Shown here one piece after another: positions 13,256 through 21,915 of a stretch of 64,000 nt of DNA. Origin of the DNA: Sympetrum striolatum (taxonomy: Eukaryota; Arthropoda; Insecta; Odonata; Libellulidae); the NCBI GenBank assembly GCA_947579665.1, contig CANPUZ010000074.1:248001-312000 (forward strand), written 5' to 3'. The notes beneath the pieces were generated by a model. That model was not told the DNA's origin. It made no database searches and saw only the letters and a program-made list of their open reading frames with translations. Position numbers and translations under genes: made by a program. Each line of letters begins with the position of its first letter. Position 1 is the stretch's first letter.

Positions 13256-13600
13256 AATTTTATCGAAATATCAATTTTTATCATCTTTTTTCCCTTGATT
13301 TTCCTTATTTTATCGAGATTTGACCGAAAAAAGCAAGAAAAACGAATAATTTTATGCGAAATATCAATTTTTATCCTCTTTTTTTCCCTTAATTTTCCTT
13401 ATTTTATCGAGATTTGACCGAAAAGAGCAAGAAAAACGAATAATTTTTGCGAAATTTCAATTTTTTTCATCTTTTTTTCCCTTAATTTTCCTTATTTTAT
13501 CGAGATTTGACCGAAAAAAGCAAGAAAAACGAATAAATTTATCGAAATTTCAATTTTTATCATCTTTTTTACCTTGATTTTCCTTATTTTATCGAGATTT

Positions 13601-14434
13601 GACAGAAAAAAGCAAGAAAAACGAAAAATTTTAGCGAAATATAAATTTTCATCCTCTTTTTTTTACCTTAATTTTCCTTATTTTATCGAGATTTGACCGA
13701 AAAAAGCAAGAAAAACGAATAATTTTAGCGAAATTTCAATTTTTATTATCTTTTTTCCCTTGATTTTCCTTATTTTATCGAGATTTGACCGAAAAAAGCA
13801 AGAAAAACGAATAATTATATCGAAATTTCAATTTTTATCATCTTTTTTCCCTTGATTTTCCTTATTTTATCGAGATTTGACTGAAAAAAGCAAGAAAAAC
13901 GAATAATTTTAGCGAAATATCAATTTTTATCCTCTTTTTTTCCCTTAATTTTCCTTATTTTATCGAGATTTGACCGAAAAGAGCAAGAAAAACGAATAAT
14001 TTCAGCGAAATTTCAATTTTTTTCATCTTTTTTTCCCATAATTTTCCTTATTTTATCGAGATTTGACCGAAAAAAGCAAGAAAAACGAATAATTTTAGCG
14101 AAATTTTAATTTTTTTCCTCTTTTTTTCCCTTAATTTCCTTATTTTATAGAGATTTGGCCGAAAAAAGCAAGTAAAACGAATAATTTTTGCGAAATTTTA
14201 ATTTTTTTCCTCTTTTTTCCCCTTAATTTTCCTTATTTTATCGAGATTTGACTGAAAAAAGCAAGAAAAACGAATAATTTTTTCGAAATTTCAATTTCTA
14301 TCCTCTTCTTTTCCCTTAATTTTCCTTATTTTATCGAGATTTGACCAAAAAAAGGAAGAAAAACGAATAATTTTAGCGAAATTTCAATTTTTTTCCACTT
14401 TTTTCCCTTAATTTTCCTTATTTTATCGAGATTT
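13601..14434 (+). repeat. satA tandem higher-order repeat H3, copy 1 (834 bp)
   Basis: Nine monomers. They begin at a TTTGACAGAAAAAAGC monomer with the rare CGAAAAATTTTAGCG, followed by TTTTTTTTACC, an AATTATATCG monomer and a TTTGGCC monomer. The same order repeats exactly 834 bases later. It is one of the cleanest short tandem higher-order repeats in the window. Confidence 0.85.
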
Positions 14435-15268
14435 GACAGAAAAAAGCAAGAAAAACGAAAAATTTTAGCGAAATATCAATTTTCATCCTCTTTTTTTTAC
14501 CTTAATTTTCCTTATTTTATCGAGATTTGACCGAAAAAAGCAAGAAAAACGAATAATTTTAGCGAAATTTCAATTTTTATTATCTTTTTTCCCTTGATTT
14601 TCCTTATTTTATCGAGATTTGACCGAAAAAAGCAAGAAAAACGAATAATTATATCGAAATTTCAATTTTTATCATCTTTTTTCCCTTGATTTTCCTTATT
14701 TTATCGAGATTTGACTGAAAAAAGCAAGAAAAACGAATAATTTTAGCGAAATATCAATTTTTATCCTCTTTTTTTCCCTTAATTTTCCTTATTTTATCGA
14801 GATTTGACCGAAAAGAGCAAGAAAAACGAATAATTTCAGCGAAATTTCAATTTTTTTCATCTTTTTTTCCCATAATTTTCCTTATTTTATCGAGATTTGA
14901 CCGAAAAAAGCAAGAAAAACGAATAATTTTAGCGAAATTTTAATTTTTTCCTCTTTTTTTCCCTTAATTTCCTTATTTTATAGAGATTTGGCCGAAAAAA
15001 GCAAGTAAAACGAATAATTTTTGCGAAATTTTAATTTTTTTCCTCTTTTTTCCCCTTAATTTTCCTTATTTTATCGAGATTTGACTGAAAAAAAGCAAGA
15101 AAAACGAATAATTTTTTCGAAATTTCAATTTCTATCCTCTTCTTTTCCCTTAATTTTCCTTATTTTATCGAGATTTGACCAAAAAAAGGAAGAAAAACGA
15201 ATAATTTTAGCGAAATTTCAATTTTTTTCCACTTTTTTCCCTTAATTTTCCTTATTTTATAGAGATTT
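14435..15268 (+). repeat. satA tandem higher-order repeat H3, copy 2
   Basis: Adjacent copy of 13601-14434, sharing CGAAAAATTTTAGCG, the run TTTTTTTTACC, AATTATATCG and the TTTATAGAGATTTGGCC monomer. The few differences (for example ATATCAATTTTC against ATATAAATTTTC near the start) indicate a young duplication. Confidence 0.85.
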
Positions 15269-18200
15269 GACCGAAAAAAGCAAGAAAAACGAATAATTTT
15301 AGCAAAATATCAATTTTTATCATCTTTCTTCCCTTGATTTTCCTTATTTTATCGATATTTGACCGAAAAAGGCAAGAAAAAACGAATAATTTTATCGAAA
15401 TTTCAATTTTTATCATCTTTTTTCCCTTGATTTTCCTTATTTTATCGAGATTTGACCGAAAAAAGCAAGAAAAACGAATAATTTTAGCAAGATATCAATT
15501 TTTATCCTCTTTTTTTCCCTTAATTTTCCTTATTTTATCGAGATTTGACCGAAAAAAAGCAAGAAAAACGAATAATTTTATCGAAATTTCAATTTTTATC
15601 ATCTTTTTTCCCTTGATTTTCCTTATTTTATCGAGTTTTGACCGAAAAAAGCAAGAAAAACGAATAATTTTAGCGAAATATCAATTTTTATCCTCTTTTT
15701 TTCCCTAAATTTTCCTTATATTATCGATATTTGACCGAAAAAAGCAAGAAAAACGAATAACTTTAGCGAAATTTACACTTTTTTCCTCTTTTTTTCCCTT
15801 AATTTTCCTTATTTTATCGAGATTTGACCGAAAAAAAGCAAGAAAAACGAATAACTTTAGCGAAATTTCAATTTTTTTCCTCTTTTTTTCCCTTAATTTT
15901 CCTTATTTAATCGAGATTTGACCGAAAAAATTAAGAAAAACGAATAATTTTTGCGAAATTTCAATTTTTTTCCCCTTTTTTTCCTTAATTTTCCTTAGTT
16001 TATAGAGATTTGACCGAAAAAAGCAAGAAAAACGAATTATTTTAGCGAAATTTCAATTTTTATCATCTTTTTTTCTCTTAATTAATCGAGATTTAACCAA
16101 AAAAGCAAGAAAACGAATAATTATAGCGAAATTTCAATTTTTTTCTTCTTTTTTTCCCTTAATTTTCCTTATTTTATCGAGATTTGACCGAAAAAAGCAA
16201 GAAAAACGAATAATTTTATCGAAATTTCAATTTTATCATCTTTTTTCCCTTGATTTTCCTTATTTTATCGAGATTTGACCGAAAAAAGCAAGAAAAACGA
16301 ATAATTTTAGCGAAATATCAATTTTTATCCTCTTTTTTTCCCTTAATTTTCCTTATTTTATCGAGATTTGACCGAAAAGAGCAAGAAAAACGAATAATTT
16401 CAGCGAAACTTCAATTTTTTTCATCTTTTTTTTCCTTAGTTTTATCGAGATTTGACCGAAAAAAGCAAGATAAACGAATAATTTTAGCGAAATTTTAATT
16501 TTTTTCCTCTTTTTTTCCCTTAATTTCCTTATTTTATCGAGATTTGGCCGAAAAAAGCAAGTAAAACGAATAATTTTTGCGAAATTTTAATTTTTTTCCT
16601 CTTTTTTCCTTTTTAATTTTCCTTATTTTATCGAGATTTGACTGAAAAAAGCAAGAAAAACGAATAATTTTATCGAAATTTCAATTTCTATCCTCTTCTT
16701 TTCCCTTAATTTTCCTTATTTTATCGAGATTTGACCATAAAAAGGAAGAAAAACGAGTAATTTTAGCGAAATTTCAATTTTTTTCCCTTAATTTTCCTTA
16801 TTTTATCGAGATTTGACCGAAAAAAGCAAGAAAAACGAATAATTTTAGCAAAATATAAATTTTTATCATCTTTCTTCACTTGATTTTCCTTATTTTATCG
16901 AGATTTGACCGAAAAAGGCAAGAAAAAAGAATAATTTTATCGAAATTTCAATTTTTATCATCTTTTTTCCCTTGATTTTCCTTATTTTATCGAGATTTGA
17001 CCGAAAAAAGCAAGAAAAACGAATAATTTTAGCGAAATATCAATTTTTATCCTCTTTTTTTTTTAATTTTCCTTATTTCATCGAGATTTGACCGAAAAAA
17101 GCAAGAAAAACGAATAATTTTATCGAAATTTCAATTTTTATCATCTTTTTTCCCTTGATTTTCCTTATTTTATCGAGTTTTGACCGAAAAAAGCAAGAAA
17201 AACGAATAATTTTAGCGAAATTTACACTTTTTTCCTCTTTTTTTCCCTTAATTTTCCTTATTTTATCGAGATTTGACCGAAAAAAGCAAGAAAAACGAAT
17301 AATTTTAGCGAAATTTCAATTTTTTTCCTCTTTTTTTCCCTTAATTTTCCTTAGTTTATCGAGATTTGACCGAAAAAAGCAAGAAAAACGAATAATTTTA
17401 GCGAAATATCAATTTTTATCCTCTTTTTTCCCTTAATTTTCCTTATTTTATCGAGATTTGACCGAAAAAATAAAGAAAAACGAATAATTTTATCGAAATT
17501 TCAATTTTTATCATCTTTTTTCCCTTCATTTTCCTTATTTTATCGAGATTTGACCAACAAAAGCAAGAAAAACGAATAATTTTAGCGAAATATCAATTTT
17601 TATCCTCTTTTTTTCCCTTAATTTTCCTTATTTTATCGAGATTTGACCGAAAAAAGCAAGAAAAACGAATAACTTTAGCGAAATTTCAATTTTTTTCCTC
17701 TTTTTTTCCCTTAATTTTCCTTAGTTTATCGAGATTTGACCGAAAAAAGCAAGAAAAAAGGAATAATTTTAGCGAAATATCAATTTTTATCATCATTTTT
17801 CCCTTGATTTTCCTTATTTTATCGAGATTTGACCGAAAAAAGCAAGAAAAACGAATAATTTTATCGAAATTTCAATTTTTATCATCTTTTTTCCCTTGAT
17901 TTTCCTTATTATATCGAGATTTGACCGAAAAAAGCAAGAAAAACGAATAAATTTAGCGAAATATCAATTTTTATCATCTTTTTTCCCTTGATTTTCCTTG
18001 TTTTATTGAGATTTGACCGAAAAAAGCGAGAAAAACGAATAATTTTATCGAAATTTTAATTTTTATCATCTTTTTTCCCTTGATTTTCCTTATTTTATCG
18101 AGATTTGACCGAAAAAAGCAAGAAAAACGAATAATTTTATCGAAATTTTAATTTTTATCATCTTTTTTCCCTTGATTTTCCTTATTTTATCGAGATTTGA

Positions 18201-20841
18201 CCGAAAAAAGCAAGAAAAACTAATAATTTTAGCGAAATATCAATTTTTATCCTCTTTTTTTCCCTTAATTTTCCTTATTTTATCGAGATTTGACCGAAAA
18301 AAGCAAGAAAAACGAATAATTTTATCGAAATTTCAATTTTTATCCTCTTTTTTTCCCTTAATTTTCCTTATTTTATCGAGATTTGACCGAAAAAAGCAAG
18401 AAAAACGAATAATTTTAGCGAAATTTCAATTTTTTTCCACTTTTTTTCCCTTAATTGTCCTTATTTTATCGAGATTTGACCGAAAAAAGCAAGAAAAACG
18501 AATAATTTTATCGAAATTTCAATTTTTATCCTCTTTTTTTCCCTTAATTTTCCTTATTTTATCGAGATTTGACCGAAAAAAGCAATAAAAACGAATAATT
18601 TTAGCGAAATTTCAATTTTTTTCCACTTTTTTTCCCTTAATTGTCCTTATTTTATCGAGATTTGACAGAAAAAAGCAAGAAAAACGAATAATTTTAGCGA
18701 AATATCAATTTTTATCCTCTTTTTTCCCTTAATTTTCCTTATTTTATCGATATTTAACCGAAAAATGCAAGAAAATCGAATAATTTTAGCGAAATTAAAA
18801 TTTTTTTCCTCTTTTTTTCCCTTAATTGTCCTTATTTTATCGAGATTTGACTGAAAAAAGCAAGAAAAACGAATAATTTTAGCGAAATATCAATTTTTAT
18901 CATCTTTCTTCCCTTGATTTTCCTTATTTTATCGAGATTTGACCGAAAAAAACCAAGAAAAACGAATAATTTTATCGAAATTTCAATTTTTATCATCTTT
19001 TTTCGCTCGATTTTTCTTATTTAATCGAGATTTGACCGAAAAAAACAAGAAAAATGAATAATTTTTGCGAAATTTCAATTTTTTTCCTCTTTTTTCCCTA
19101 AATTTTCCTTAGTTTATCGAGATTTGACCGAAAAAAGCAAGAAAAACGAATAATTTTATCGAAATTTCAATTTTTATCATCCTTTTTCCCTTGATTTTCC
19201 TTATTTTATCGAGATTTGACCGAAAAAAACAAGAAAAACGAATAATTTTATCGAAATTTCAATTTTTATCATCTTTTTTCCCTTGATTTTTCTTATTTAA
19301 TCGAGATTTGACCGAAAAAAGCAAGAAAAATGAATAATTTTTGCGAAATTTCAATTTTTTTCCTCTTTTTTCCCTAAATTTTCCTTAGTTTATCGAGATT
19401 TGACCGAAAAAAGCAAGAAAAACGAATTATTTTAGCGAAATTTCAATTTTCATCCTCTTTTTTTCCCTTAATTAATCGAGATTTAACCGAAAAAAGCAAA
19501 GAAACGAATAATTATAGCGAAATTTCAATTTTTTTCTTCTTTTTTTCCCTTAATTTTCCTTATTTTATCGAGATTTGACCGAAGAAAGCAAGAAAAACGA
19601 ATAATTTTATCGAAATTTCAATTTTTATCATCTATTTTCCCTTGATTTTCCTTATTTTATCGAGATTTGACCGAAAAAAGCAAGAAAAACGAATAATTTT
19701 AGCGAAATATCAATTTTTATCCTCTTTTTTTCCCTTAATTTTCCTTATTTTATCGAGATTTGACCAAAAAGAGCAAGAAAAACGAATAATTTCAGCGAAA
19801 TTTCAATTTTTTTCATCTTTTTTTCCCTTAATTTTCCTTATTTTATCGAGATTTGACCGAAAAAAGCAAGAAAAACGAATAATTTTAGCGAAATTTTAAT
19901 TTTTTTCCTCTTTTTTCCCCTTAATTTTCCTTATTTTATCGAGATTTGACTGAAAAAAGCAAGAAAAACGAATAATATTAGCGAAATTTCAATTTTTTTC
20001 CACTTTTTTTCCCTTAATTTTCCTTATTTTATCGAGATTTGGCCGAAAAAAGCAAGTAAAACGAATAATTTTTGCGAAATTTTAATTTTTTTCCTCTTTT
20101 TTCCCCTTAATTTTCCTTATTTTATCGAGATTTGACTGAAAAAAGCAAGAAAAACGAATAATTTTAGCGAAATTTCAATTTTTTTCCACTTTTTTTCCCT
20201 TAATTTTCCTTATTTTATCGAGATTTGACCGAAAAAAGCAAGAAAAACGAATAATTTTAGCAAAATATCAATTTTTATCATCTTTCTTCCCTTGATTTTC
20301 CTTATTTTATCGAGATTTGACCGAAAAAGGCAAGAAAAACGAATAAGTTTATCGAAATTTCAATTTTTATCATCTTTTTTCCCTTGATTTCCCTTATTTT
20401 ATCGAGATTTGACCGAAAAAAGCAAGAAAAACGAATAATTTTAGCAAAATATCAATTTTTATCCTCTTTTTTTCCCTTAATTTTCCTTATTTTATCGAGA
20501 TTTGACCGAAAAAAGCAAGAAAAACGAATAATTTTATCGAAATTTCAATTTTTATTATCTTTTTTCCCTTGATTTTCCTTATTTTATCGAGTTTTGACCG
20601 AAAAAAGCAAGAAAAACGAATAATTTTAGCGAAATATCAATTTTTATCCTCTTTTTTTCCCTTAATTTTCCTTATTTTATCGAGATTTGACCGAAAAAAG
20701 CAAGAAAAACGAATAATTTTAGCGAAATTTCAATTTTTTTCCTCTTTTTTTCCCTTAATTTTCCTTATTTTATCGAGATTTGACTCAAAAAGCTAGAAAA
20801 ACGAATATTTTAGCGAAATTTCAATTTTTTTCCTCTTTTTT

Positions 20842-20872
20842 ACTTTCTCCATATACGAAGTATAGAGAAAGT
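20842..20872. repeat. 5' terminal hairpin of element copy A
   Basis: ACTTTCTC at 20842-20849 pairs with GAGAAAGT at 20865-20872. After a two-base CA bulge, TATAC and GTATA form an inner stem around a GAA loop. The first 14 bases, ACTTTCTCCATATA, are also the left member of the inverted pair found near the 3' end. Confidence 0.85.
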
Positions 20873-20967
20873 ATTGTTTTCATGAAAAAAATCGACTTCG
20901 AGATTTCAACGGAAATACATGTTTTGGGGTCCCTAGAACACGTTTTGACCATTTTCGGAATGATGTC

Positions 20968-20970
20968 TGT

Positions 20971-21031
<61 letters not shown>

Positions 21032-21057
21032 TGTGTGTGTGTGTATGTGTGTGTGTG
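20968..21057 (+). repeat. (GT)n microsatellite in element copy A
   Basis: About 90 bases of alternating GT with three interruptions (TATG, a GA, TATG). The same tract in copy B is about 60 bases. The minus-strand reading as poly His-Thr is an artefact of the microsatellite. Confidence 0.97.
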
Positions 21058-21060
21058 ACA

Positions 21061-21377
21061 GTGGGCGCTCTAACGTGAAAACTATTAGTCGTATCAATAC
21101 CAAAATTCATATATAGTACTGTGGTGTGTGCTGTCAGAGGTGATTAGTTTTTCAAGTAAATCGGTAAACCGGAAGTCGAGCTACATTCATGAAAGCTTAT
21201 TTCCGGTTTTCAAAATATCTCCATAAATATGATATATAGGTATATTGTATACAGAATAAAAGTTTTAGATAATGTTTTTTACTACAACTTTTGCATTTAA
21301 CATATTTTTGTATCACCGGTTGATTAGGAGTTATTCGTGAAATACTGATAAACCGGAAGTAGCTGATTATGTACTTT
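21061..21377 (+). repeat. core repeat 1 of element copy A (317 bp)
   Basis: Begins GTGGGCGCTCTAAC and repeats directly at 21378. Contains an inverted pair AAACCGGAA (21166-21174) and TTCCGGTTT (21201-21209), able to form a stem with a 26-base loop, and a further AAACCGGAAG near its end. Adjacent copies are clearly similar but diverged. Confidence 0.9.
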
Positions 21378-21694
21378 GTGGGCGCTCTAACATGAAAATT
21401 ATTAGACGGATCAACACCAAATTTCATGTATAGTACTTTGGTTGATGTCGTTAGAGTTGATTAGTTTTTGGAGTAAATCGGTTAACCGGAAGTCGAGCTT
21501 CATTCTTCAAAGCTCATTTCCGGTTTTCAAAATATCTCCATAAATATGATATTTAGGTATATACTATTTTTTATAAATATTTTAGAAAATGTAATTTACC
21601 ATAACTTTTGTGTGAAACATATTTTTGTATCACTTATTGTTTAGGAGTTATTCATAATATACTGATAAACCGGAAGTTGCTGATTATGTACTTT
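21378..21694 (+). repeat. core repeat 2 of element copy A (317 bp)
   Basis: Same length as core repeat 1, with the same order of motifs: GTGGGCGCTCTAAC, ATCAACACCAAATTTCAT, AACCGGAAGTCGAGCT, ATTTCCGGTTTTC, ATATCTCCATAAATATGAT. The AACCGGAA/TTCCGGTT arms are at 21484-21491 and 21518-21525. A third repeat starts at 21695 but leaves the pattern after about 15 bases. Confidence 0.9.
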
Positions 21695-21881
21695 GTGGGC
21701 GCTCTGGGCTCTATGGGCAAAAGGCCAAATTCAACTTTTTTCATCGAGCATGTCCCGAAAAACATTATTTATAATATTTGTGACGTAAAAGATAATAATA
21801 TATGAATTAATCACTCATCTTCCAAGTTTAGATTGAATATAGAGTTCGAAATTACTGTCGTAGATAAATATTTACATCTTA
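21695..21881 (+). other. 3' unique segment of element copy A
   Basis: Non-repetitive stretch between the core repeats and the right inverted repeat, shared with copy B (from about 25448). Includes CATCGAGCATGTCCCGAAAA and CATCTTCCAAGTTTAGAT. A short frame from a TTG at 21608 crosses it, but it has no recognisable protein similarity and copy B does not keep it cleanly, so it is treated as non-coding. Confidence 0.7.
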
Positions 21882-21915
21882 TATATGGAGAAAGTCATGT
21901 GCTGGCCACATCAGA
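21882..21915. repeat. right inverted repeat and 3' hairpin of element copy A
   Basis: TATATGGAGAAAGT (21882-21895) is the exact reverse complement of the element's first 14 bases. It is followed by a 20-base tail in which ATGTG and CACAT (21897-21901 and 21907-21911) flank CTGGC, then CAGA and a T6 run. An inverted repeat lying inside the end, followed by a terminal hairpin, is the asymmetric arrangement typical of Helentrons. Confidence 0.8.

Larger units (their letters stand above)
1..20841 (+). repeat. satA satellite array, left block (92/93-bp monomer)
   Basis: Continuous direct tandem array, roughly 225 monomers. Landmarks recur every 92 or 93 bases: ATCGAGATTTGACCG, then an A-rich stretch containing GCAAGAAAAACGAATAA, then TAGCGAAATTTC or TATCGAAATTTC, then an oligo-T stretch with ATCCTC or ATCATC, then CCCTTAATTTTCC or CCCTTGATTTTCC. 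Two monomer types often alternate: a TATCG..CATC-T6-CCCTTGA type of 92 bases and a TAGCG..CCTC-T7-CCCTTAA type of 93 bases, giving a dimer of about 185. Recurrent variants include a short monomer with CCCTTAATTAATCG that lacks the TTCCTTATTTT part (near 3357, 5100, 8049, 9800, 11455, 16076, 19469). The array starts before the window. Apparent reading frames here use TTG starts and have a 31-codon period because 93 is divisible by three; I find no gene. No centromere role can be claimed from sequence alone. Confidence 0.97.
20842..21915 (+). mobile_element. Helentron-like non-autonomous element, copy A
   Basis: 1074-bp non-satellite element. In order it has a 5' terminal hairpin (20842-20872), about 95 bases of unique sequence, a (GT)n tract (20968-21057), two 317-bp direct core repeats (21061-21377 and 21378-21694) plus the start of a third, about 190 bases of unique sequence, a 14-bp inverted copy of the 5' end (21882-21895) and a 20-bp tail with a terminal hairpin. 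Asymmetric inverted repeats, internal tandem core repeats next to a microsatellite, a 3' hairpin and insertion within T runs are known traits of non-autonomous Helitron2/Helentron elements; assignment to that group is inference. No transposase, helicase or other credible coding frame is present. A MITE or foldback element is the alternative, given its terminal inverted repeat. Confidence 0.65.

Noticed and set aside
1..20841. Possible CRISPR-like or bacterial repeat array
   Set aside because: The repeats are directly abutting with no unique spacers; GT microsatellite, piggyBac and satellite context show eukaryotic DNA.
20780..21058. 92-codon plus-strand frame running from satA into the GT repeat
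   Set aside because: Starts at TTG in the satellite and ends in poly Cys-Val from the microsatellite; it is a junction artefact.
20880..21110. Minus-strand frame with poly His-Thr, and a similar frame at 24663-24863
   Set aside because: The repeat is the reverse reading of the (GT)n microsatellite inside the mobile element. The GT length differs between the two copies, so no protein length is conserved.
21608..21805. 65-codon plus-strand frame in element copy A
   Set aside because: It starts at TTG, spans the end of a core repeat and the unique 3' segment, has no recognisable motif and is not kept cleanly in copy B.
20842..21915. LTR or LINE identity for elements A and B
   Set aside because: No long direct terminal repeats, primer-binding site, polypurine tract, poly-A tail or reverse transcriptase-like frame; the ends are inverted repeats with hairpins.
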